Source: DASPXY01 sp038227745
Lineage (GTDB): Bacteria > Planctomycetota > Planctomycetia > Gemmatales > Gemmataceae
Reading direction: 5' to 3'
NCBI GenBank assembly: GCA_038227745.1
Contig: JBBRPS010000206.1
Location: forward strand, 1 to 13,465
Length of the DNA stretch: 13,465 nt
The translations under genes and the position numbers were made by a program. Position 1 is the first letter of the stretch; the number at the start of each line of letters is the position of its first letter. The notes beneath the pieces are model-generated. The model was not told the origin of the DNA. It worked only from the letters and a program-made list of their open reading frames with translations, and searched no databases. Of the stretch, positions 1-6,046 are shown piece after piece.

Positions 1-1788
1 GGGGGCCCGCCCCACCCGCGCCAACGCCATCGGGGTGCGCGCCGCAAAATGTTCCCCGCGGTCGGGGGGAATGGCCCCCGAACCAAAAAAACCCGGGCTG
101 GATGGTATACCTGCCCCACGACCGGAACTGCCTTCCGTCCGCCGCCGTTGCCGATAATACTTCAGCCCCGGCACGAAAAACCCCACGGCCGACACCACGC
201 CGAACAGCAGCGGCCCGACCTCCGGCAGCAGTGCCATCGGCACCGCGCTCAGGAACGTCACCGCCGCCGCGATGTAGAACCAGCCCGACAGCGTCCCCGC
301 CTTGAACAGGAACACCATGCCGGCGGCCACCGCCAGCATCGGCGACAGGGTCAGCACCGGCAACCCCAGCAGCACTTCCACCACGAACGTCGCCACCGAC
401 GCCGCCACCCCCGCCGCCCAGGCGTGCGCCATCTGTCGCTCGACGAACGTCACCGGCCCGCCGCGCCGCCGCCACGCCCAGAAGAACGCGCCCCACGCCA
501 CCAGGCCCACGCCCCACAAGGTCAGGTAAGTCAGGTGGCCGTGCTCCCCCGCCAGGTACAGCACGTTCGTCACCGCGCACAGGAGGAAAAGCATCAGGCT
601 GTGCCACATCCACAGCACGCCCCAGTTCTCCAGCACCGGCGCGTGGTGCGTCTCGCGCAGCAGCCGGCTGACGAAGTAGGCCAGGCTGCTGATGCGGGCC
701 GAGACCGGCTCGCCCGCCAGGTACGCCTCCAGGTCGGCGGCGAGGTCGGCGGCGGTGGCGTAGCGGTACTCCGGCCGCTTCTCCAGGCATTTCAGACAGA
801 TCAACTCCAGATCGGGGTCGATGCGCGGGTTGAGGCGGCGCGGGCGAACCGCCTCCTCGGTGCGCACCAGCAGCAGCACGTCCACGGCGGAGGCGGCCTG
901 GAAGGGCGGCCGGCCCGTCAGCACCTCGTAGAGGATGGCGCCGAGGCTGTAGACGTCGCTGCGCGCGTCCACCCCGTGCGCCTCGCCGCGCGCCTGCTCG
1001 GGGGCCATGTAGCTGGGCGTGCCGACGATGGCGCCGGTGCCGGTCAGGCTGGCGCCGCCCTCGACCTGCTTGGCCAGGCCGAAGTCCGTGACGAGCGGCT
1101 GGCCGTCCGGGCCGAGCAAGACGTTCGACGGCTTGAGGTCGCGGTGCAGGATGCCCTTGTCGTGGGCGTGGTGGACGGCGCGGGCGATGTCGGCCAGCAG
1201 CCGGGCGGCCGCGCGCGACGGCAGCGGGCCGGCGGCGACGCGCGCCGCCAGCGTCGTGCCCTCGACGTACTTCATGCTGAAGTAGGCCCGGCCGTCCGCG
1301 GCACCGACCTTGTAGACCGGGACGATGTTCGGGTGCGACAGGCCGGCGACGGACTGAGCCTCGCCCTGGAAGCGGCTCACCTCGGTCGCCGAGGCGCTGT
1401 CGCCGTGCAGCAGCATCTTGACCGCGACGAAGCGCTTCAGGCTCGGCTCCCACGCCTTGAACACGACGCCCATGGCGCCGCGGCCGATCTCTTCGAGGAG
1501 GTCGTAGCCGTCGAGAGAAGAGGGCAGCGGCCCCACGGCGGCACCACGGTCGCTTCGGGGATGCGCGACGGTCGATTTCGACTGTCCGGGGGCCGGGGCG
1601 AGTTGCTCGGCGAGCTGGGCGATGTTGAGCAGCTCGCGCAGCTCGCTGACGAGGTCGGGGTGGTCGCGGGCGAGGGCGTCGAGGTCGGGGGGGCGGCCGT
1701 CGCGCTGTCGGCGGGTGGCTTCGTCGAGGAGGCGGGCCAGGCGCAGGTCGCGCTCGACCTCATGGGGGTGGACGGCGGAGTCGGGCAA
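1..1788 (-). CDS. Membrane-anchored Ser/Thr protein kinase, C-terminus beyond window
   Basis: A Hanks-type Ser/Thr kinase, read as 596 codons with no stop before the left edge. Visible motifs: glycine loop GRGAMG (about residues 102-107), ATP lysine K124 (VAVK), catalytic loop HRDLKPSN from H215 with D217, DFG at 235-237 and APE at 262-264, so the kinase should be active. An acidic, helical stretch of about 90 residues comes first. After the kinase domain (ends near 370), residues 388-545 hold five or six hydrophobic helices and end in a basic KYYRQRRR motif. The kinase therefore probably sits on the inner face of the membrane. The TTG at 1788-1786 was chosen because GGAGG lies 7 nt upstream and no better start is in frame. 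The gene begins 19 nt after the sigma-factor stop, so the two are probably cotranscribed. Residues after 550 are low-complexity and unlike a domain. Substrate unknown; family call is secure. Confidence 0.9.
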   Translation of the reverse strand, partial: MPDSAVHPHEVERDLRLARLLDEATRRQRDGRPPDLDALARDHPDLVSELRELLNIAQLAEQLAPAPGQSKSTVAHPRSDRGAAVGPLPSSLDGYDLLEEIGRGAMGVVFKAWEPSLKRFVAVKMLLHGDSASATEVSRFQGEAQSVAGLSHPNIVPVYKVGAADGRAYFSMKYVEGTTLAARVAAGPLPSRAAARLLADIARAVHHAHDKGILHRDLKPSNVLLGPDGQPLVTDFGLAKQVEGGASLTGTGAIVGTPSYMAPEQARGEAHGVDARSDVYSLGAILYEVLTGRPPFQAASAVDVLLLVRTEEAVRPRRLNPRIDPDLELICLKCLEKRPEYRYATAADLAADLEAYLAGEPVSARISSLAYFVSRLLRETHHAPVLENWGVLWMWHSLMLFLLCAVTNVLYLAGEHGHLTYLTLWGVGLVAWGAFFWAWRRRGGPVTFVERQMAHAWAAGVAASVATFVVEVLLGLPVLTLSPMLAVAAGMVFLFKAGTLSGWFYIAAAVTFLSAVPMALLPEVGPLLFGVVSAVGFFVPGLKYYRQRRRTEGSSGRGAGIPSSPGFFGSGAIPPDRGEHFAARTPMALARVGRAP

Positions 1789-1795
1789 GGCGGCA

Positions 1796-1800
1796 CCTCC
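1796..1800 (-). promoter_or_regulatory. Shine-Dalgarno site fixing the TTG start of the kinase
   Basis: GGAGG on the minus strand, 7 nt before the TTG at 1788. It lies between the sigma-factor stop and the kinase start. An ATG at 1811 overlaps the sigma stop but opens the wrong frame, so this site decides the kinase start. Confidence 0.6.
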
Positions 1801-1807
1801 GTTCGTC

Positions 1808-2425
1808 TCACCCGGGCTGGAGCAGGGCCTTGAGGCGGCGCAGGGCGCGCAGGTGGCGCATCGACGCGGCAGCCTCGGTCAGGCCGAGGAGGGCGGCGAC
1901 CTCCTGGTTCGACATCTGCTCGAAGTGCCGCATCAGGATCACCTCACGGTCGTCCTCGTCGAGCTCCGCGATGGCGGAGTGCAGGCGGCGCTCCATCTCA
2001 TGGCGGATGGCCGCGGACGCGGGCGTGAGTTCCTGGTCGAGGAACTGGGCGGCCAACTCCAGTGAGGAGCGGTCGGCGAGGGCGGCCGGGACGATAGGCT
2101 GTTCGCGATCGACGCCGCGGCGCTGGGCGACGCGGTGACGGCGGTGGGCGTCGATGAGGTGATCGCGGGCGATGTGCCGCAGCCAGAGGTGGAACGGCAT
2201 GGCCGGGTCGCGCAGGTAGGCGTCGAGGCGGCGGCTGGCCTCGAGGAGGACGTCCTGCACGACGTCGCTGGCGTCGAGGCGGGCGGCGATGGCCGGGTCG
2301 AGGCGCAGGTCGATCATGCGCCGGACCGGTTCGCGGTGGCTGGCGAGGAGGCGGTCCACGGCGCCGCCCTCACCGCGGCGGGCCTGGTCGAGCAGTTCCT
2401 GAGTTTCCGGGCCGTTGGACAGCAT
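1808..2425 (-). CDS. ECF-family RNA polymerase sigma factor
   Basis: A 205-residue group 4 (ECF) sigma factor. Sigma region 2 covers roughly residues 30-95, with the DVVQDVLLEA core helix (54-63) that would contact core polymerase and the -10 element. Sigma region 4 covers 155-203, with a helix-turn-helix around SNQEVAALLGLTEAAASMR (172-190). The linker carries no extra domain and no membrane segment. The gene sits directly upstream of the kinase on the same strand. In planctomycetes ECF factors are often encoded next to Ser/Thr kinases, so phosphorylation by the neighbour is a reasonable but unproven mode of control. No anti-sigma gene is visible. The ATG at 2425 has only a weak purine-rich stretch upstream, but it leaves the usual short N-terminal leader before region 2. 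Family assignment is secure; target genes are unknown. Confidence 0.93.
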   Translation of the reverse strand: MLSNGPETQELLDQARRGEGGAVDRLLASHREPVRRMIDLRLDPAIAARLDASDVVQDVLLEASRRLDAYLRDPAMPFHLWLRHIARDHLIDAHRRHRVAQRRGVDREQPIVPAALADRSSLELAAQFLDQELTPASAAIRHEMERRLHSAIAELDEDDREVILMRHFEQMSNQEVAALLGLTEAAASMRHLRALRRLKALLQPG

Positions 2426-2512
2426 GGCGCAAGGCCCCCGAACGCACGCGACGGGTACCCCTTCAGCCTACATAACTCCCCGCAGGAGGGGAAGTGACGG
2501 GGCTGGTCCGAT

Positions 2513-2541
2513 TTGGCCGCCGGGCGAACGTGAGCTATGGT
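2513..2541 (+). promoter_or_regulatory. Candidate sigma70-like promoter of the carrier-protein operon
   Basis: TTGGCC (2513-2518) and TATGGT (2536-2541) match the -35 and -10 consensus at four of six positions each, with the ideal 17-nt spacer. The 5' leader to the GTG at 2640 would be about 90 nt. Planctomycete promoters are poorly defined and the matches are modest, so this is tentative. Confidence 0.3.
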
Positions 2542-2627
2542 TCAATAACCCCCTGGCGATGTCGTCGGCTCGATGGCGCTCGCCCCGGCAGCGGTTTCGG
2601 GGCGTGGAACAGAGAGGTCCTTGAAAC

Positions 2628-2633
2628 GAGGAG
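2628..2633 (+). promoter_or_regulatory. Shine-Dalgarno site fixing the GTG start of the carrier protein
   Basis: GAGGAG lies 6 nt before the GTG at 2640. It supports the GTG over any internal start and gives a product of normal carrier-protein length. Confidence 0.6.
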
Positions 2634-2639
2634 TCGAGA

Positions 2640-2894
2640 GTGCAACGAGTGGTAAGCGACATTGCTGCGATCCGCGCGATCCTTGCCCAGCACGGGCGCC
2701 TGTCGGTCAACGTCAACATCTTGAAAGACGATGGCGACCTTTATTACGCCGGGCTCACCTCCCTGGCGACGGTGAATGTCATGCTGGCCCTGGAAGACCA
2801 CTTCGGGATCGAGTTCCCGGAAGCGCTGCTCAGCCGCAAAACCTTCGTGAGCCTCGAATCCATCGCCGATGCGGTGGCCGAACTGGTGCCCTGA
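2640..2894 (+). CDS. Acyl/aminoacyl carrier protein (phosphopantetheine-binding)
   Basis: An 84-residue stand-alone carrier protein of the PP-binding family. The attachment motif is GLTSL at 38-42, so S41 should carry the 4'-phosphopantetheine arm. It is followed by the acidic recognition helix (NVMLALEDHFGIEFPE), typical of acyl carrier proteins. Most carrier proteins have Asp before the serine (DSL); here it is Thr. I recall the GLTS form in carrier proteins encoded beside amino acid:carrier-protein ligases, so it is probably a family trait rather than damage. The gene starts with GTG behind a good ribosome-binding site and heads a six-gene plus-strand operon; the dehydrogenase start follows its stop after 31 nt. 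Its likely cargo is an amino acid loaded by the ligase two genes downstream. No phosphopantetheinyl transferase is in the window, so one must act from elsewhere. Confidence 0.9.
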   Translation: MQRVVSDIAAIRAILAQHGRLSVNVNILKDDGDLYYAGLTSLATVNVMLALEDHFGIEFPEALLSRKTFVSLESIADAVAELVP

Positions 2895-2925
2895 CCCACG
2901 AACCCCCGGACGTGGAGACGATCCC

Positions 2926-4122
2926 ATGCCCCAGCCCCAGCCCCACGCCACCGACGCCGCGGACCAGGCCTTCGACCGATTAGTGCTCCAGACGCATGCG
3001 CTCGGGAAAGAAGTCTTGAGTCCCTGGGCCGCCGCGGTCGATCGCGATGCCCGGTTTCCCAGGGAGGCGATCGACGCCCTGCGGCAGGCCAGGCTCCTGA
3101 GCGCCTACGTGCCCGCGGAATACGGGGGCATGGGCCTGAACGTCCTGCAGGTCGCGAAGCTGTGCGAGGTGCTGGGGCAGTCCTGCGGTTCCTCCGCGAT
3201 GATCTACGCGATGCATCAGATCCAGGTCGCGTGCGTCGTGCATCACGCCCAGCAGTCCGCCTATTTTCGAGACTATCTGCGCCGGCTGGTGAAAGAGCAG
3301 CGGCTCATGGCCTCCGCGACCACGGAGCTGGGCGTCGGCGGCGACCTGCGGACCAGCCTGTGTGCGGTCGATGTCCAGGGCGATTCCTTCCGCCTGACCA
3401 AGAAGGCGCCCGTGATCTCCTACGGCGCGGAGGCGGACGACATCCTGGTGACGTGCCGGAAGGCCCTGGACGCCCCGGGCAGCGAGCAGGTCCACGTCCT
3501 GGTACGGCGCGGAGATTACACGGCAGAGCCGCTGTCGGGATGGGACACCCTTGGGTTTCGGGGCACTTGCAGTTCCGGCTTCACCCTGACCGCCCACGGA
3601 AACGCCGAACAGATCCTCCCCACTCCGTTCGCCGAGATCCTGTCGCAAACCATGCACCCGTACTCCCATGTCGTGTGGAGTTCTCTGTGGGCGGGAATTG
3701 CGACGGACGCGGTCAACCGGGCGCGGGCTTTCGTGCGCGGCGAGGCACGCAAGACGCCAGGGGAAACACCCTTGTCCGCCCTGCGCCTGGCCGAGGTCGA
3801 TGCACTCTTGCAGGAGCTGCGCCACAACGTCGCCGGCCATGCCCGCGAGTACCAGGAACTGCTGGCACGGGGAGAGCCGGAAGCCCTCGCCGGTTTCGGG
3901 TTCGCCATCCGCACTAACAACCTCAAGATCTCGAGTTCCCAGAGGGTCGTCGAGATCGTCGGCAGGGCGATGCTGATTTGCGGCATCTCCGGGTATCGGA
4001 ACGACTCGAAATACAGCCTGGGGCGCCATCTCCGCGACGCCTACGGCGCGGCGCTGATGGTCAACAACGACCGCATCATGAAACTGAACGCCGCCATGTT
4101 GACCGTACACCGAGAAGGGTAA
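2926..4122 (+). CDS. Acyl-CoA-dehydrogenase-like flavoprotein
   Basis: A 398-residue protein with the full acyl-CoA dehydrogenase fold layout: N-terminal helical domain with a VPAEYGGMGL motif (62-71), middle beta domain with the FAD-binding signature TELGVGGD (133-140), and C-terminal helical domain from about 245. The family oxidises an acyl thioester between alpha and beta carbons using FAD; members beside carrier proteins, such as the prolyl-carrier-protein dehydrogenases, act on tethered aminoacyl groups. That is the likely role here. The usual catalytic glutamate near the C-terminus (the YEGT-type motif) is not seen: the aligned stretch reads LMVNNDRI (377-384). No glutamate is obvious in the alternative helix-G position either. 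The ATG at 2926 has GGAG 8 nt upstream; an earlier in-frame ATG at 2869 lies inside the carrier-protein gene. The family is clear, the substrate and reaction are not. Confidence 0.88.
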   Translation: MPQPQPHATDAADQAFDRLVLQTHALGKEVLSPWAAAVDRDARFPREAIDALRQARLLSAYVPAEYGGMGLNVLQVAKLCEVLGQSCGSSAMIYAMHQIQVACVVHHAQQSAYFRDYLRRLVKEQRLMASATTELGVGGDLRTSLCAVDVQGDSFRLTKKAPVISYGAEADDILVTCRKALDAPGSEQVHVLVRRGDYTAEPLSGWDTLGFRGTCSSGFTLTAHGNAEQILPTPFAEILSQTMHPYSHVVWSSLWAGIATDAVNRARAFVRGEARKTPGETPLSALRLAEVDALLQELRHNVAGHAREYQELLARGEPEALAGFGFAIRTNNLKISSSQRVVEIVGRAMLICGISGYRNDSKYSLGRHLRDAYGAALMVNNDRIMKLNAAMLTVHREG

Positions 4123-4127
4123 CAACA

Positions 4128-5054
4128 ATGTGTCTGTCACAGGACCAGGTTACCGCGGCGTACCGGAGCTACCGGGATGAGGTGGTCGCCGCCGGGTTGT
4201 TGATTCCCCTGGGCGTCCCCGGCGTGTACGGGCGCAGCGGGGTGTTCGAGGGGGTCGTCGAGCATTTCGAGCGGTACGTCACGCGCATGGGTGCTCCCTT
4301 CGCGCCGGAAGTGATGCGCTTCCCACCCCTCCTCAGCCGGCAACATTACCTGGGCACGGACCACATTCAGAACTTCCCGAACCTGATGGGTTCGGTCCAC
4401 AGCTTCGCCGGCGACGACCGCGGCCACCAGGCCCTGCTGCAGAAGCAGGAGAAGGGCGAGGACTGGACGGACGACCTGACAGCGACCGACGTGATGTTGA
4501 CCCCGGCGGCCTGTTATCCGCTGTACCCGACCGCGCGGGGCACCTTGCCCGAGGGCGGCCGGACGGTGGATTTGCGGTCCTTCGTCTTCCGTCGCGAGCC
4601 GTCCGTCGATCCGGCCCGGATGCAGATCTTCCGGCAGCGCGAGTTCGTGCGCCTCGGCACGCCGGAGCAGGCACGCGGCCACCGCGATTCCTGGCTCGAG
4701 CGGGGTGAGGAGATGCTGCGGGCCGCAGGGCTGGACGTCACGCGGGTGGTGGCCAACGACCCGTTCTTCGGCCGCGGCGGCCGCATGATGGCGGCCGCTC
4801 AGAAGGAGCAGGACCTGAAATACGAACTCGTCGTCCCCGTGGCGAGCGCCGAACGACCCACCGCGGTCGCGTCGTGCAACTACCACCTGGACCACTTCGG
4901 GCACGGCTTTGGGATCCAGACCGCCGACGGCAGGCCCGCACACACCGCGTGCATTGGGTTCGGGCTGGAACGGATCGCCCTGGCATTGTTCCGCGCCCAC
5001 GGCTTCGATCCGGCGCGCTGGCCGGCGAGTGTCAAACGGACCCTCGAACTATGA
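4128..5054 (+). CDS. Amino acid:[carrier protein] ligase, class II aaRS-like
   Basis: A 308-residue protein matching the catalytic core of atypical (methanogen-type) seryl-tRNA synthetases, with no tRNA-binding arm. Known relatives in Bradyrhizobium activate glycine or alanine with ATP and load it on a carrier protein instead of tRNA. Class II motif 2 is visible as FRREPSVDPARMQIFRQREF (154-173), with R156/R157 as ATP-binding candidates, and motif 3 as GFGLER (277-282). Three residues fit the zinc site of this family: C129 (AACYPLYP), E172 and C275, spaced almost as I recall from the Bradyrhizobium enzyme. The ATG at 4128 lies 5 nt after the dehydrogenase stop, with GAGAAGGG (4112-4119) as ribosome-binding site. 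The gene overlaps the next one by 4 nt. The carrier protein two genes upstream is its obvious partner. The amino acid cannot be read from sequence with certainty; a canonical tRNA ligase role is unlikely. Confidence 0.9.
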   Translation: MCLSQDQVTAAYRSYRDEVVAAGLLIPLGVPGVYGRSGVFEGVVEHFERYVTRMGAPFAPEVMRFPPLLSRQHYLGTDHIQNFPNLMGSVHSFAGDDRGHQALLQKQEKGEDWTDDLTATDVMLTPAACYPLYPTARGTLPEGGRTVDLRSFVFRREPSVDPARMQIFRQREFVRLGTPEQARGHRDSWLERGEEMLRAAGLDVTRVVANDPFFGRGGRMMAAAQKEQDLKYELVVPVASAERPTAVASCNYHLDHFGHGFGIQTADGRPAHTACIGFGLERIALALFRAHGFDPARWPASVKRTLEL

Positions 5055-6025
5055 TGAGAGCAATCCTCCCGCTGGATCCGGCCCGCTACCGGCGCCACGC
5101 GCTCCACGGCGAGAACCGCATCTGGGCGGAAACCAATTGCTACGTCGATGTGTGGGTCGAATTGCTCCATGCGTGGGGTTTCGACCCGGTCGCCGCCCTG
5201 CCGTGTACCCTCGCGATTGACTTTGAAGGCGACCAGTGGACGTTCTTCAAATTCCCGCTCGGAGACCTGTATCAACTGTACGGCCTGGACGTTCAGGAGC
5301 TGGCCATCTGGCGCCCGCTCGTGCGCCACGTCGAGGAACAGGTCGGACTCGGCCGCCCGGTACTCGTGGAACTGGATTCTTACTACCTGCCGGACACCGC
5401 AGGGACCGCCTACCAGCGCGAGCACGTGAAATCGACGGTAGCCGTCGTCGCGCTCGACGTAACGGGGCGGCGCCTGGGCTACTTCCACAACCAGGGGTAT
5501 TACCACCTGGAAGGCGAGGATTTCACGCAGGTGTTCCGCTTGGAAGGGCCGAGGGACTCCGCGACGCTGCCGCCCTACGTGGAGTTCGTCAAACGCCGCG
5601 ATACCCCTGCCCTGGTCGGCGCCGAGTTGGTCCAGACCTCGGTCCAGCTGCTGCGGCGGCAACTGCGGCGACTGCCGGAAGTCAACCCGTTCGAGAAGTT
5701 CCACACGCGGTTCGCAGCCGACCTGGATTGGTTGATCTCCGCCGGCCTCGAAACCTTCCACCTGTATTCCTTCGCCACGCTGCGCCAGGTCGGCGCCTGC
5801 CACGAGTTGGCCGCGTCCTACCTGCAGTGGCTGCGGGAGCGGACCGGAAAACTGCTGGAGGCACCGATCGCGGCGTGTACGCACATTGCCTCCGGCGCGA
5901 AGACGTTGCAGTTCCACCTGGCGCGGGCGATCGCTCGGAGGAAGCCGCTGGATCTCTCCGGCATCGAGGTCATGGCGTCCGGCTGGCGGTCCGCCACGAC
6001 GACCTTGAAGGAACTCTTTCTCTGA
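5051..6025 (+). CDS. DUF1839 family protein, candidate aminoacyl-carrier-protein transferase
   Basis: A 324-residue cytoplasmic protein recognised as DUF1839 from its ETNCYVDVWVELLHAWGFDP block (27-46). The family has no assigned function that I know of, but it recurs beside amino acid:carrier-protein ligases. Residues 27-160 resemble BtrH-type, papain/C39-like acyl transferases: a Cys at the start of a helix (C30), a GRPVLVELDSYYLP strand-loop (101-114), a His followed by a hydrophobic strand (H125), and a polar residue after the next strand (N147). This suggests a C30-H125-N147 triad that takes the aminoacyl group from the carrier protein and passes it to an amine. Residues 175-324 are helical and could bind the carrier. 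The ATG overlaps the ligase stop (ATGA), so translation is probably coupled. The ATG three bases later (5054) is an equivalent start. Family call is strong; the enzymatic role is my inference. Confidence 0.85.
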   Translation: MMRAILPLDPARYRRHALHGENRIWAETNCYVDVWVELLHAWGFDPVAALPCTLAIDFEGDQWTFFKFPLGDLYQLYGLDVQELAIWRPLVRHVEEQVGLGRPVLVELDSYYLPDTAGTAYQREHVKSTVAVVALDVTGRRLGYFHNQGYYHLEGEDFTQVFRLEGPRDSATLPPYVEFVKRRDTPALVGAELVQTSVQLLRRQLRRLPEVNPFEKFHTRFAADLDWLISAGLETFHLYSFATLRQVGACHELAASYLQWLRERTGKLLEAPIAACTHIASGAKTLQFHLARAIARRKPLDLSGIEVMASGWRSATTTLKELFL

Positions 6026-6046
6026 CACGCAGGGGGCACGCGGTCG

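Larger units (their letters stand above)
2426..2639. other. Divergent intergenic region between sigma-factor gene and carrier-protein operon
   Basis: 214 bases separate two divergently read units, so promoters for both should lie here. I find no convincing gene. A candidate plus-strand promoter is listed separately. On the minus strand only a loose TATGT-like box near 2465-2475 is visible. Confidence 0.6.

Noticed and set aside
49..1833. Long plus-strand open frame (594 codons) opposite the kinase
   Set aside because: It is antisense to a kinase with every catalytic motif. Its product is rich in Arg, Ala, Gly and His with no domain, an effect of high GC.
2980..4140. Minus-strand open frame of 386 codons
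   Set aside because: Antisense to the acyl-CoA-dehydrogenase-like gene, with no recognisable motif.
4128..5054. Seryl-tRNA synthetase
   Set aside because: There is no tRNA-binding arm, the protein is short, and it is encoded with a carrier protein; the carrier-protein ligase reading fits better.
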